Below, piece after piece: positions 17,578-27,216 of a stretch of DNA of 64,000 nucleotides (positions are counted from its first letter, which is position 1; every line of letters begins with the position of its first letter). Both the position numbers and the translations under genes were made by a program. Source of the stretch: Rhodobacter sp. (GTDB taxonomy: Bacteria > Pseudomonadota > Alphaproteobacteria > Rhodobacterales > Rhodobacteraceae); the NCBI GenBank assembly GCA_020251025.1, contig JADCDI010000075.1:43147-107146 (forward strand), read 5' to 3'. The notes under the pieces were generated by a model. That model worked only from the letters and a program-made list of their open reading frames with translations. It ran no database searches and was not told where the DNA came from.

Positions 17578-18114
17578 ATGGACGCGCTCATCGACCGATT
17601 GATCGGGTTTCTCGAAGCCAACCGGGACTGGGCCTTCTGGATCGCCCTGGTCTTTGCGGCGGCAGAGAATACCGCCTTTCTGTCCATCGCCATTCCTTCA
17701 ACCGCCATTCTGGTGGGCGTAGGCGCGCTGGTGGCCACGGGCGCGCTTGGCTTTGCCCCGATCTTCCTCGGGGCGGCGCTTGGTGCGGTCATCGGCTCTA
17801 CCTTCTCGTGGTGGCTGGGCCTGCGCTATGGCGACCGTATCCTGTCGCTCTGGCCGCTGCGCGATCATCCCGATCTGGTGGAACGCGGTCGGGACAGTTT
17901 TGCGAAATGGGGTCCCCTGGCGATCATCATCGGGCATTTCTTCGGCCCGCTGCGCCCCGTGGTCTTTCTGATGTGCGGCATGGCCGCGATGCCGTTCTGG
18001 TGGTTCCAGCTTTTCAACGTGACCGGGTCCGTGGCCTGGGCCTTCATCGTGCCGAAAACCGGCGAGGTGGGCGGCCTGATCATCGGCTGGATCTGGTCGC
18101 TGTTCGGCGCCTGA
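17578..18114 (+). CDS. DedA/VTT-family membrane protein
   Basis: Integral membrane protein of 178 residues in the DedA (SNARE-associated, VTT domain) family, members of which include undecaprenyl-phosphate and phosphatidyl flippases. Characteristic pieces are FLEANRDWAFWIALVFAAAE near the N-terminus, the re-entrant segment ENTAFLSIAIPSTAIL, FLGAALGAVIGSTFSWWLG with LRYGD, and GHFFGPLRPVVFLMCGMAAM, which is the conserved G-[RH]F-x-GP-R motif. Four to five membrane segments are visible. It stands between preT and preA, which normally are adjacent; a role in pyrimidine use is not evident, so this may be an insertion. Confidence 0.85.
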   Translation: MDALIDRLIGFLEANRDWAFWIALVFAAAENTAFLSIAIPSTAILVGVGALVATGALGFAPIFLGAALGAVIGSTFSWWLGLRYGDRILSLWPLRDHPDLVERGRDSFAKWGPLAIIIGHFFGPLRPVVFLMCGMAAMPFWWFQLFNVTGSVAWAFIVPKTGEVGGLIIGWIWSLFGA

Positions 18115-18200
18115 CACCCCCGTCTTGCCTGTCTGCATCCCCGATCCGCACCTGCGCCGCCCCCCGGCGGCGCGCGCGTCGCCTGTCATAGGAGGCTTCC

Positions 18201-19502
18201 ATGGCCGATCTGCGTTCCGACTTCATTGGCATCAAATCCCCCAACCCCTTCTGGCTGGCCTCGGCCCCGCCGACGGACAAGGAATACAACGTCCGCCGTG
18301 CGTTCGAGGCCGGCTGGGGCGGCGTGGTTTGGAAAACGCTTGGCTCCGCAGGCCCGCCCATCGTCAACGTCAACGGGCCGCGCTATGGCGCTGTCTGGGG
18401 GGCCGACCGCCGCCTGCTGGGCCTGAACAACATCGAACTGATCACCGACCGCCCGCTGGAGGTGAACCTGCGCGAGATCAAGGCGGTCAAGCGCGACTGG
18501 CCCGACCGTGCGATGATCATCAGCCTGATGGTGCCCTGCGACGAGGAGTCGTGGAAAGACATCCTGACGCGCATCGAAGATACCGGGGCCGACGGAGTGG
18601 AGCTGAACTTTGGCTGCCCGCACGGCATGGCCGAACGCGGCATGGGGTCTGCCGTGGGGCAGGTGCCCGAATACATCGAAATGGTGACGCGCTGGGTCAA
18701 GCAGTATTCCCGCATGCCCTGCATTGTAAAGCTGACGCCCAACGTCACCTCGATCCTGCCGCCGGCCATGGCGGCGCATCGCGGCGGGGCCGATGCCGTG
18801 TCGCTGATCAACACGGTCAAGTCGATCACCAATGTCGATCTTGATGCCTTCTCGCCCTTCCCGATGATCGACGGCAAGGGCAGCCACGGCGGCTATTGCG
18901 GCCCGGCGGTGAAGCCCATCGCGCTGAACATGGTGGCCGAGATTGCCCGCAACCCGGAAACCCGCGCCCTGCCCATTTCCGGCATCGGCGGCGTCACGAC
19001 CTGGCGCGATGCGGCGGAATTCCTGGCGCTGGGGGCGGGCAATGTGCAGGTCTGCACGGCGGCAATGACCTATGGCTTCAAGATCGTGCAGGAAATGATT
19101 TCCGGCCTGTCGCAGTACCTGGATGAAAAGGACATGGCCCTGTCCGACCTGATCGGGCGCGCGGTGCCGAATTTCGTCGAATGGCAGGATCTGAACCTGA
19201 ACTACGTGACCAAGGCGCGGATCGATCCCGATGCCTGCATCGGCTGCGGCCGCTGCTATGCTGCCTGCGAAGACACCAGCCACCAGGCCATCGCCATGAA
19301 GCCGGGCCGCGTGTTCGAGGTGATCGATGCCGAATGCGTGGCCTGCAACCTGTGCGTCAACGTCTGCCCGGTGGAGGGTTGCATCACCATGGAAGAACTG
19401 CCGCTGGGCGCGCTGGACCCGCGCACGGGGCGCAAGGTGACAGGGTACGGAAACTGGACGGAACATCCGAACAATCCCGCTGCGGTGAAGGCGGCGGAAT
19501 AG
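18201..19502 (+). CDS. preA: NAD-dependent dihydropyrimidine dehydrogenase subunit PreA
   Basis: Catalytic FMN/Fe-S subunit (433 residues) that reduces the pyrimidine ring. The TIM-barrel dihydroorotate-dehydrogenase-like domain has PNPFWLASAPPTD, ELNFGCPHGMAERGMGSAVG (the catalytic-loop region) and VKLTPNVTSI. The C-terminal ferredoxin domain has CIGCGRCYAACEDTSHQAI and CVACNLCVNVCPVEGCI, two 4Fe-4S motifs. GGAGG five bases before ATG 18201 is a perfect ribosome-binding site. It completes PreTA with the subunit at 16.2 kb; in some bacteria PreTA also serves hydantoin or beta-alanine routes, but no hydantoinase is in this window. Confidence 0.95.
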   Translation: MADLRSDFIGIKSPNPFWLASAPPTDKEYNVRRAFEAGWGGVVWKTLGSAGPPIVNVNGPRYGAVWGADRRLLGLNNIELITDRPLEVNLREIKAVKRDWPDRAMIISLMVPCDEESWKDILTRIEDTGADGVELNFGCPHGMAERGMGSAVGQVPEYIEMVTRWVKQYSRMPCIVKLTPNVTSILPPAMAAHRGGADAVSLINTVKSITNVDLDAFSPFPMIDGKGSHGGYCGPAVKPIALNMVAEIARNPETRALPISGIGGVTTWRDAAEFLALGAGNVQVCTAAMTYGFKIVQEMISGLSQYLDEKDMALSDLIGRAVPNFVEWQDLNLNYVTKARIDPDACIGCGRCYAACEDTSHQAIAMKPGRVFEVIDAECVACNLCVNVCPVEGCITMEELPLGALDPRTGRKVTGYGNWTEHPNNPAAVKAAE

Positions 19503-19852
19503 GGATTGTCTGCGGTACGGCCTGTGGATCACCCGCCCTGTTGCAGAGGCCTGACAGGGTGCTGACATGCAGTCCGGCCGCCTTCCGGGCCGGAGGATCT
19601 CCGCATTGCGGCAAAAGGGCTTGCCGTTTTCTGCGGGCCGGGCAGCGGCCCGCCTTTTCCGGCCCGGTTCACCGCAGGTCAGGGACCACCGCCGCATGGG
19701 GGCCGGTCCCCCAGCGCCGGAACGGTGGCCCCGGCCTGACCGTGCGGCGCGTGCGGACGGGGTTCCTGCCTTCCGTTCCGGCAGCCCGGGCACTTGGCAC
19801 TTCCTGCGCCGCTTGTTAGACCCCTTGCGGCAGCCCAACAGCGGACAGTCCC
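19503..19852. other. Intergenic region preA to MFS transporter (350 bp)
   Basis: No credible gene. It is very GC-rich and contains the terminator at 19633-19658 and, just after it, further GGCC-rich short repeats. The MFS promoter should lie in the last 190 bp, but I see no hexamers worth naming. Confidence 0.6.
19633..19658 (+). terminator. Rho-independent terminator downstream of preA
   Basis: Perfect 7-bp arms GCGGGCC (19633-19639) and GGCCCGC (19647-19653) with a 7-base loop, followed by CTTTT (19654-19658). It lies 130 bp after preA and before the MFS gene. Confidence 0.6.
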
Positions 19853-21094
19853 ATGCAGGCCCCGGCCCCGTCCCGTCATGCGGTGACCTTCGTTCTGATC
19901 ACCGTGCTTTTGGACATGGTGGGCTTCGGCCTGATCATGCCCGTGCTGCCCGGGCTGATCGAAGAGGTGCAGGGCGTGGGCCTGGCGGATGCCGCCGTGA
20001 TCGGCGGCTGGATGCTTTTCGCCTTTTCCATCATGCAATTTGCCTTCAGCCCGCTGATGGGCAACCTGAGCGACCGGTTCGGGCGCCGGCCCCTGCTGCT
20101 GCTGTCGATTTTCGGGCTGTTTGTGGATTACCTGTTTTCCGCCTTTGCCCCGTCGGTCTTCTGGCTGTTCGTCGGGCGGGTCGTGGCGGGGCTGTTCGGG
20201 TCATCCTATGTCATTGCCAATGCCTATATCGCCGATGTGACGCCGCCCGAGGGGCGGGCAAAGGCCTATGGGCTGATGGGGGCGGCCTTTGGCGTGGGGT
20301 TCGTCCTTGGTCCGGCGATCGGCGGGCTTCTGGGCGAATTCGGCACGCGGGTGCCGTTCTTCGTCGCCGCCGGACTGGCCGCCTGCAACCTTGCCTATGG
20401 CTGGTTCGTGCTGCCGGAAACGCTTGCCCCGCACAAGCGCCGCGCCTTTGAGTGGCGCCGCGCCAACCCCTTCGGCACGCTGGCCGTGTTCCGCCGCTAT
20501 AACGGTGTGCTGCCGCTGTGCGGGGTGCTGTTCATCTACTTCTTCGCCAGCTCGGTCTATCCGGCGATCTGGCCCTTCTGGGGCATGGCGAAATTCGACT
20601 GGAGCGTGGCCATGGTGGGGGTGTCGCTGGCGGCCTTTGGCCTGATCACCGCGTTCTTCCAGGGCGTGCTGACCGGCCCGCTGGTGGCCCGCTTTGGCGA
20701 GTACCGCGTGGCGCTGTTCGGGCTGATCATCGCGGCGGTCTCGGCGGCGGGCTACGGGCTGGTGGGCACGCTGGCCGGGGTGCTGATCCTGCTGGTGATC
20801 CATGGGCCGGAAGGATTTGTGCATCCGATGCTGACCGCCATGCTGTCCAGGGCCGTGCCGGAAGATGCCCAAGGCGAATTGCAGGGCGGGCTGTCATCGG
20901 TCATGAACATCGCCATGCTGCTGGGGACGGTGGTGTTTTCGCAGATCTTCGGGCATTTCATGCAGCCGGATGCGTTCATCCAGTCACCGGATGTGGCGAT
21001 GTATGTGGCGGCGGCGGTGCTGGTGCTGGCCCTGGCGCTGTTCGTGGCGACGGCGCGGGCGCATTCGCAGGACCGGACCCGGGGAGCGGATTGA
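19853..21094 (+). CDS. MFS transporter, TetA (TCR/Tet) family
   Basis: Twelve-helix major facilitator of 413 residues. Motif [17 protein letters not shown], sits between helices 2 and 3; the opening [20 protein letters not shown] and the motif-C-like [18 protein letters not shown] are those of TetA-type drug/H+ antiporters. LPETL after helix 6 is typical of the same group. Many chromosomal members export unknown small molecules, so tetracycline resistance should not be assumed. Its TGA overlaps the ATG of the DegT-family gene (ATGA-type junction at 21092-21096), suggesting the pump and that enzyme work on one product. Confidence 0.88.
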   Translation: MQAPAPSRHAVTFVLITVLLDMVGFGLIMPVLPGLIEEVQGVGLADAAVIGGWMLFAFSIMQFAFSPLMGNLSDRFGRRPLLLLSIFGLFVDYLFSAFAPSVFWLFVGRVVAGLFGSSYVIANAYIADVTPPEGRAKAYGLMGAAFGVGFVLGPAIGGLLGEFGTRVPFFVAAGLAACNLAYGWFVLPETLAPHKRRAFEWRRANPFGTLAVFRRYNGVLPLCGVLFIYFFASSVYPAIWPFWGMAKFDWSVAMVGVSLAAFGLITAFFQGVLTGPLVARFGEYRVALFGLIIAAVSAAGYGLVGTLAGVLILLVIHGPEGFVHPMLTAMLSRAVPEDAQGELQGGLSSVMNIAMLLGTVVFSQIFGHFMQPDAFIQSPDVAMYVAAAVLVLALALFVATARAHSQDRTRGAD

Positions 21095-22323
21095 TGGACG
21101 TCTTCAAAGGCAGTTTCACCCAGCAAGAGCCGATTCCCGACGAGGGCATCGCAGCGGCGCTGGCCGTGCTGCGCCACGGGCGGCTGCACCGCTACAATAC
21201 GGCACCCGGCGAAATCGCCGAAACGGCCGCCCTGGAAGAAGACTTCGCGCGTCTGGTGGGGGCGAAATACTGTCTGGCCGTGGCCTCGGGCGGCTATGCC
21301 ATGGCAACGGCCCTGCGCGCGCTGGGTGTCGGTCACGACGATGCCGTTCTGTCGAACGGCTTTACCCTGGCCCCGGTGCCCGGTGCCATTGCCGCCGTCG
21401 GCGCGCGGCCGGTGTTTGTGGAGGTGACGGAAGAGCTGACGATCGACCTTGATGATCTGGCGGCGAAAATCGCCGCCCCGGGCGCGCGGGTGCTGCTGCT
21501 GAGCCATATGCGCGGCCATATCTGCGACATGGACCGGCTGATGGCGATCTGCGATGCCGCCGGCGTGACGGTGATCGAGGATTGCGCCCATACCATGGGC
21601 GCGCGGTTCCGCGGCGTGCCGTCGGGGCGGCACGGGCGGATGGGGTGCTATTCGACGCAGACCTACAAGCATGCCAATTCCGGCGAGGGCGGCTTTCTGG
21701 TGTCGGATGACGCCCAGGCGATGGCGCGGGCGATTCTGCTGTCGGGCAGCTACATGCTTTATGCCCGTCACCGGGCCGCCCCCCCGCCCGAAGCCTTTGA
21801 GGCGCTGCGGTTCGACGTTCCGAACATCTCGGGCCGGATGGACAATCTGCGGGCCGCGATCCTGCGCCCGCAGCTTGCCACGCTGGACGACCGGGTGGGG
21901 CGGTGGGCAACGCTGTACCGCCGGCTTGAGGCAGAGCTTGCCGGAACCCCCGGCCTGACGCTGATCCCCCGGCACGCGGACGAGCATTTCGTGGGATCAT
22001 CGTTCCAGTTCCTGCTGAAGGACTGGCAGCCGCTGCGGATCGGCAGCGTCATTGCGCGCTGTGCCGCGCGGGGCGTGGAACTGAAGTGGTTCGGCGCGGC
22101 TGATCCGGTGGCCTTCACCTCGCGCTATGATCACTGGCGCTATGCCAGGCCGACGCCGCTGCCCCGCACCGACCGGGTGCTGGCCGGGCTGATCGACATG
22201 CGCCTGCCGCTGACCTTCACGCCGGACGACGCGGGGCTGATCGGGCGGATCGTAAGGGCCGAGGTGAGCGCGGTCTTCCAGGGGGCCGAAGAGGTGCCCG
22301 CAGACCTGCCGCTTGGCGACTGA
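21094..22323 (+). CDS. DegT/DnrJ/EryC1/StrS-family aminotransferase
   Basis: PLP-dependent sugar-aminotransferase-family protein, 409 residues. Family signs: the early substrate loop LHRYNTAPGEIAETAALEED, the GGYAMATALRAL helix dipole that holds PLP phosphate, VIEDCAHTMGARFRG with the aspartate that contacts the pyridine nitrogen, and CYSTQTYKHANSGEGGFLV, where the lysine takes the Schiff-base position. The family normally makes amino sugars for surface glycans or antibiotics. Joined to the MFS pump by one-base overlap. It is 16 kb from the nonulosonic genes and not obviously part of them. Substrate unknown. Confidence 0.85.
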   Translation: MDVFKGSFTQQEPIPDEGIAAALAVLRHGRLHRYNTAPGEIAETAALEEDFARLVGAKYCLAVASGGYAMATALRALGVGHDDAVLSNGFTLAPVPGAIAAVGARPVFVEVTEELTIDLDDLAAKIAAPGARVLLLSHMRGHICDMDRLMAICDAAGVTVIEDCAHTMGARFRGVPSGRHGRMGCYSTQTYKHANSGEGGFLVSDDAQAMARAILLSGSYMLYARHRAAPPPEAFEALRFDVPNISGRMDNLRAAILRPQLATLDDRVGRWATLYRRLEAELAGTPGLTLIPRHADEHFVGSSFQFLLKDWQPLRIGSVIARCAARGVELKWFGAADPVAFTSRYDHWRYARPTPLPRTDRVLAGLIDMRLPLTFTPDDAGLIGRIVRAEVSAVFQGAEEVPADLPLGD

Positions 22324-22639
22324 CCGGCAGGCCTGTCCCTGTGCCCGCCGCCTGTTGCGCCCGCCTGCCGCGCTGCCTGCGCACCCCGCGCAGCGGGGCC
22401 GCAGAGCGCGCCCGGCGGCCTGCGCCACAGGGCAATGCCGCAGCGCCGCACCGGCTGCGACACAGGGCCGCGAAACGCCGCTTTCCCGTGCAGGGTCATG
22501 ACGATCCTTGCGATTTCAGGTGTTTCCCGGGTGGCCTTCGGTTGACCCGGGCCGGGGGGCAGAGTAAAGGGATCGCAGGCCGGAAAAGCGCAGCCGAACG
22601 CGCGCCCCGCCGCCTTTTGCCAGCCGAGGGAGCCTTCCT
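22324..22639. other. Leader region upstream of nuoA (316 bp)
   Basis: No gene seen. It holds a small hairpin CCCCGC-GCA-GCGGGG (22384-22398) that may end the DegT transcript, although no T-run follows, and the nuo promoter candidate at 22542-22570. The rest is GC-rich without recognisable sites. Confidence 0.5.
22542..22570 (+). promoter_or_regulatory. Candidate promoter of the nuo operon
   Basis: TTGACC (22542-22547), 17 bp, then TAAAGG (22565-22570), about 70 bp before the nuoA start. The -35 is strong (five of six), the -10 weak (three of six), a common pattern in this group. Confidence 0.4.
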
Positions 22640-23529
<890 letters not shown>

Positions 23530-23539
23530 GAGGGCTGCC

Positions 23540-24184
23540 ATGGCCGAAGCCGACCTGTCCATCGCCGGCGAGCGCAGCGCCCGGTCACTTGAGGCGCTGT
23601 CAGAGCTTGCCGCGCATATCGAGGTCCGCCGCCCCGGTGCCGTGGCGCGCAGCGTGATTGCCCGGGGTGAGCTGACCCTGCATGTGCCGCTGACGGGTCT
23701 TGTGCAGCTTGTCGAATTCTTGAAGGCCGATCAGGGCTGCCGCTTTTCCACGCTGGTCGATATCACGGCCATTGACCATCCTGACCGCGCCGCGCGCTTC
23801 GATCTGGTCTATCACCTGCTGTCGATGTACCAGAACCACCGCATCCGGCTGAAGGTGGCGGTGCAGGAAAGCGACATGGTGCCTTCGGTCACCGGCGTTC
23901 ACCCATCGGCCAACTGGTTTGAACGCGAGGTTTTCGACATGTTCGGAATCCTTTTCTCGGGCCACCCGGACCTGCGGCGCATCCTGACCGACTATGGCTT
24001 TCGCGGCCACCCGCTGCGCAAGGATTTCCCGACCACGGGCTATACCGAGGTGCGCTATGACGAGGCGCGCAAGCGCGTGGTCTACGAGCCGGTGAAGCTG
24101 GTGCAGGAATACCGGCAGTTCGATTTCATGTCGCCCTGGGAGGGTGCGCCGCATATCCTTCCCGGCGACGACAAGGCGAAGTGA
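23540..24184 (+). CDS. nuoC: NADH-quinone oxidoreductase subunit C
   Basis: Peripheral-arm subunit (214 residues, 30-kDa type) that packs against NuoD. The signature [21 protein letters not shown] and the following [17 protein letters not shown] are the classical 30-kDa motif. [21 protein letters not shown] precedes them. The start at 23540 comes after AGGAGGG and gives MAEADLS. NuoC and NuoD are separate genes here, as in mitochondria-like operons, not fused as in E. coli. Confidence 0.96.
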   Translation: MAEADLSIAGERSARSLEALSELAAHIEVRRPGAVARSVIARGELTLHVPLTGLVQLVEFLKADQGCRFSTLVDITAIDHPDRAARFDLVYHLLSMYQNHRIRLKVAVQESDMVPSVTGVHPSANWFEREVFDMFGILFSGHPDLRRILTDYGFRGHPLRKDFPTTGYTEVRYDEARKRVVYEPVKLVQEYRQFDFMSPWEGAPHILPGDDKAK

Positions 24185-24188
24185 GCGC

Positions 24189-25400
24189 ATGATGGACGGA
24201 AGCTTTGACGACGCGCTGACGGGCGAGCAGAAGATCCGCAACTTCAACCTGAACTTCGGGCCGCAACACCCTGCGGCCCATGGTGTTTTGCGCCTTGTGC
24301 TGGAATTGGACGGCGAGATTGTCGAACGCTGCGATCCCCATATCGGGCTGCTGCACCGTGGCACCGAAAAGCTGATGGAAAGCCGCACCTACCTGCAGAA
24401 CCTGCCCTATTTCGACCGGCTGGATTACGTGGCACCGATGAACCAGGAACATGCCTGGTGTCTGGCCATCGAAAAGCTGACGGGGGTGGTCGTGCCGCGC
24501 CGGGCCAGCCTGATCCGCGTTTTGTTCTGCGAGATCGGGCGGGTGCTGAACCACCTGCTGAACGTGACCACCCAGGCGATGGATGTGGGCGCGCTGACGC
24601 CACCGCTGTGGGGCTTTGAGGAACGCGAAAAGCTGATGGTGTTCTATGAGCGGGCATCCGGTGCCCGGCTTCATGCCGCCTATTTCCGCCCAGGCGGCGT
24701 GCATCAGGACCTGACGCCGAAGCTGCTGGAGGATATCGACCAATGGGCAGCGGAATTTCCGCGCGTGCTGGACGATATCGACGGGCTTTTGACCGATAAC
24801 CGCATCTTCAAACAGCGCAATGCCGATATCGGCGTGGTGACGGAAGAGGATATCCAGGCCTGGGGCTTTTCCGGCGTCATGGTGCGCGGATCGGGCCTTG
24901 CCTGGGACCTGCGGCGCGCGCAGCCCTATGAATGCTACGACGAATTCGACTTCAAAATTCCGGTGGGCAAGAACGGCGACTGCTATGACCGCTATCTGTG
25001 CCGGATGGCCGAGATGCGCGAGTCGACCTCGATCATCCGGCAGGCGATTGCCAGGCTGCGGGTGGAAAAGGGCGATGTGCTGGCGCGCGGCAAGATCACC
25101 CCGCCGAAGCGGGGTGAGATGAAAACCTCGATGGAGGCGCTGATCCATCACTTCAAGCTTTACACCGAAGGTTTCCATGTTCCGGCGGGCGAGGTTTATG
25201 CGGCGGTGGAGGCCCCGAAGGGCGAATTCGGCGTCTATCTGGTGGCCGACGGCACCAACCGCCCCTACCGCGCCAAACTGCGCGCACCGGGGTTCCTGCA
25301 CCTGCAGGCGATGGACCATATCTGCAAGGGGCATCAGCTGGCCGATGTGAGTGCGATCATCGGCACGATGGATGTGGTGTTCGGGGAGATCGACCGGTGA
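24189..25400 (+). CDS. nuoD: NADH-quinone oxidoreductase subunit D
   Basis: The 49-kDa-type subunit, 403 residues, which forms the quinone-binding cavity with Nuo[21 protein letters not shown] near the N-terminus holds the histidine loop at the quinone head group; [20 protein letters not shown] and [19 protein letters not shown] follow, and the C-terminus ends [16 protein letters not shown] as in all close relatives. Start at ATG 24189 (ATGATG; 24192 equally possible). After its stop the operon is interrupted by about 1 kb of non-nuo sequence before nuoE. Confidence 0.96.
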   Translation: MMDGSFDDALTGEQKIRNFNLNFGPQHPAAHGVLRLVLELDGEIVERCDPHIGLLHRGTEKLMESRTYLQNLPYFDRLDYVAPMNQEHAWCLAIEKLTGVVVPRRASLIRVLFCEIGRVLNHLLNVTTQAMDVGALTPPLWGFEEREKLMVFYERASGARLHAAYFRPGGVHQDLTPKLLEDIDQWAAEFPRVLDDIDGLLTDNRIFKQRNADIGVVTEEDIQAWGFSGVMVRGSGLAWDLRRAQPYECYDEFDFKIPVGKNGDCYDRYLCRMAEMRESTSIIRQAIARLRVEKGDVLARGKITPPKRGEMKTSMEALIHHFKLYTEGFHVPAGEVYAAVEAPKGEFGVYLVADGTNRPYRAKLRAPGFLHLQAMDHICKGHQLADVSAIIGTMDVVFGEIDR

Positions 25401-25798
25401 GGAGCCACCAGGTCATCCCGACTGCCGCGATGATCACGCTTGGGTCGCCGTCGTTGGCCGCAACTGGCGGCCCGTTTGTGTTGCGGAGTTGTCTCGACAC
25501 CGCTTCGCTTGTATTCTTGCCTTCTGCCGGTGTTTCCGACCCGCCATCGAAGAAGCGCCAAGATGAAATCATCAATGATTTCTGGTGTCAGGGGGAGTTT
25601 CTTAACCTGGCTGCAGGGCCTGGAGCGGTGTCTGAACCGGAGAATCCGCAAAGCGCCGTAAGCCGTCTTGCGACCCATGCAGAAGCTTGTTTCCCTGACG
25701 ACGCTGGTTGTACTCGGCGTCAGGAGTTGCTCCCTTTTGGCTTAAGTGCTTCAAAGGCCTTCAAGCAATCGTGCGCGTCCGACTTTGAGGAAGAGCTG
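25401..25798. other. Unexplained spacer between nuoD and the nuoE stub (398 bp)
   Basis: This stretch looks visibly poorer in G+C than either side. A frame from GTG 25397 runs open through it and in phase into the nuoE-like stub (166 codons in all), but its product has no recognisable motif and unusual composition (many Ser and Cys), so I do not call a gene. The minus strand is also open over much of it without recognisable similarity. It may be the remains of an integrated element; no terminal repeats are evident. Confidence 0.5.
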
Positions 25799-25897
25799 AT
25801 GCCGCGCCGACTTGCCCACCAACAGCCCGCCACATTTGCCGCCGCGCCGGAAAACCTGGCTTGGGCGAAGGGGTTCGAGTTGGAAGCGGGTCGATGA
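25799..25897 (+). pseudogene. Duplicated 5' stub of nuoE (32 codons)
   Basis: An ATG at 25799 with GAGGAAGAG ahead opens 32 codons whose first 25 residues match the start of intact NuoE at 26398 at 17 positions (MPRRLAHQQP versus [10 protein letters not shown], then PENLAWAKG versus PANLAWAQG). After that the similarity stops and the frame ends at TGA 25897. The DNA differs from the local nuoE at many third positions, so the stub came from a diverged nuoE, not from a recent local copy. DUF4160 begins two bases later. It marks the left side of the inserted DUF4160/DUF2442 segment. Confidence 0.7.
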
Positions 25898-25898
25898 A

Positions 25899-26126
25899 AT
25901 GCCAGTTGTCGTGCGCCTGCAATACTGCGTGATTCACATGTACTTCGACGATCACAACCCGCCGCATTTCCACATCGACACGCCGGACATGGGCGCGGTC
26001 ATGGATCTGCGCACGTTCGAGGTCATCGAGGGCAGTGTGGATCGCCGCGCCGAAGCGGAAGCGCGCGACTGGGCAAAGGCGAATGTTGACCGGCTTTGGG
26101 GCCTTTGGGAGGAGTACAGCCGTTGA
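25899..26126 (+). CDS. DUF4160 domain-containing protein
   Basis: Small protein of 75 residues with the DUF4160 pattern: a short strand (VVVRLQYCVIHMYFDDH) running into NPPHFHIDTPDMGAVMDLRTF, where the HNPPHFH motif is the family hallmark, and a helical end with DWAKANVDRLWGLWEEY. Function of the family is unknown; members occur next to DUF2442 genes in many genomes, as here, and the pair has the size and overlap of a toxin-antitoxin module, which is inference. The start ATG 25899 follows the stub stop directly. The TGA overlaps the TTG start of the next gene. Confidence 0.82.
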   Translation: MPVVVRLQYCVIHMYFDDHNPPHFHIDTPDMGAVMDLRTFEVIEGSVDRRAEAEARDWAKANVDRLWGLWEEYSR

Positions 26127-26398
26127 GCAAGCTCTTGCGCCTGACTGCCGTAACGCCATCCTACCCAGGGTTGCTGACCCTGACCTGGGACGATGGCGTG
26201 ACGATGGACGTTGACGTCTCTGATTCGCTGCACCGCCATCCACTCCTGCGCATGCTGGCGGCGCGGGAAGTGTTCGAGGACCTGGCCCTGATCAACAATG
26301 GCGGCGGAGTCGGCTGGGCGAACGGGGCAGATTTTTGCGCCCAAGCGCTTCGGCTGAAGGCCGAAGCGCAGGCCGCCAGCAAGAGAAAGACCGCCTGA
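26123..26398 (+). CDS. DUF2442 domain-containing protein
   Basis: A 91-residue protein of the DUF2442 type: [21 protein letters not shown], then [39 protein letters not shown], the usual acidic/aromatic end of the domain before a helix. It starts at TTG 26123, overlapping the DUF4160 stop, with GGGAGGAG about nine bases upstream. Its own stop overlaps the nuoE ATG (TGATG at 26396-26400), so ribosomes finishing it may restart on nuoE. DUF2442 resembles the N-terminal domain of some nitrogen-fixation/DNA-binding proteins, so a regulatory or antitoxin role for DUF4160 is possible but unproven. Confidence 0.82.
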   Translation: MSKLLRLTAVTPSYPGLLTLTWDDGVTMDVDVSDSLHRHPLLRMLAAREVFEDLALINNGGGVGWANGADFCAQALRLKAEAQAASKRKTA

Positions 26399-27174
26399 TG
26401 CTCCGCCGCCTTCACCATGACCAGCCTGCGTCCTTTGCCTTCACCCCGGCCAATCTGGCCTGGGCACAGGGGCAGATCACCAAATACCCCGAGGGCCGTC
26501 AGGCCAGTGCCATCATTCCGCTGCTGTGGCGCGCGCAGGAGCAGGAGGGCTGGCTGACCCGCCCCGCCATCGAATATGTCGCCGACATGCTGGGCATGGC
26601 CTATATCCGCGCGCTGGAAGTGGCGACGTTCTACTTCATGTTCCAGCTTTCGCCGGTGGGGTCGGTGGCGCATGTGCAGGTCTGCGGCGCCACATCCTGC
26701 ATGATCTGCGGCGCGGAAGAGCTGATTGCCGTCTGCCGCGAAAAGATCGCGCCCAAGGCGCACCAGCTTTCGCCCGACGGCCGCTTCACGTGGGAAGAGG
26801 TGGAATGCATGGGGGCCTGCGCCAATGCGCCCATGGCCCAGATCGGCAAGGATTACTACGAAGACCTGACGGCCGAAAAGCTGCGCGCGCTGATTGACCG
26901 TTTTGCCGCCGGCGAGGTGCCGGTGCCGGGGCCGCAGAACGGCCGCTATGCCAGTGAGCCGGTCACAGGGCTGACCTCTCTGAAGGAATTCGATTCGGGC
27001 CGCACGCAGTACAATGCCTCGGCCCAGGCGGCGGTCGATCTGAAGGACACCGTCCGGCGGATCGACGGCACCGAAGTGCCGCTGCGGACGCCCTGGCTGG
27101 GCCAGGCCGCAGCCCCTGCCAGAACCAGGGCCCCGCGCAAGGCAAAGGCGGCGGCAAAGACGACGAAGGACTGA
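26398..27174 (+). CDS. nuoE: NADH-quinone oxidoreductase subunit E
   Basis: The 24-kDa-type subunit with the N1a 2Fe-2S cluster. After [15 protein letters not shown] and [16 protein letters not shown], the cluster ligands are in [15 protein letters not shown] (C-x4-C) and [13 protein letters not shown] (C-x3-C). The thioredoxin-like domain ends near residue 165; about 90 further residues form an Ala/Pro/Lys-rich tail ending [14 protein letters not shown], longer than in E. coli, which has 166 residues in all. Start ATG 26398 is coupled to DUF2442. A second, diverged copy of its first 25 codons lies 600 bp upstream. Confidence 0.95.
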   Translation: MLRRLHHDQPASFAFTPANLAWAQGQITKYPEGRQASAIIPLLWRAQEQEGWLTRPAIEYVADMLGMAYIRALEVATFYFMFQLSPVGSVAHVQVCGATSCMICGAEELIAVCREKIAPKAHQLSPDGRFTWEEVECMGACANAPMAQIGKDYYEDLTAEKLRALIDRFAAGEVPVPGPQNGRYASEPVTGLTSLKEFDSGRTQYNASAQAAVDLKDTVRRIDGTEVPLRTPWLGQAAAPARTRAPRKAKAAAKTTKD

Positions 27175-27216
27175 ACCGGAACCGGCCAAGGCGGGCCAAA
27201 GGGAAGGAGACGACCG

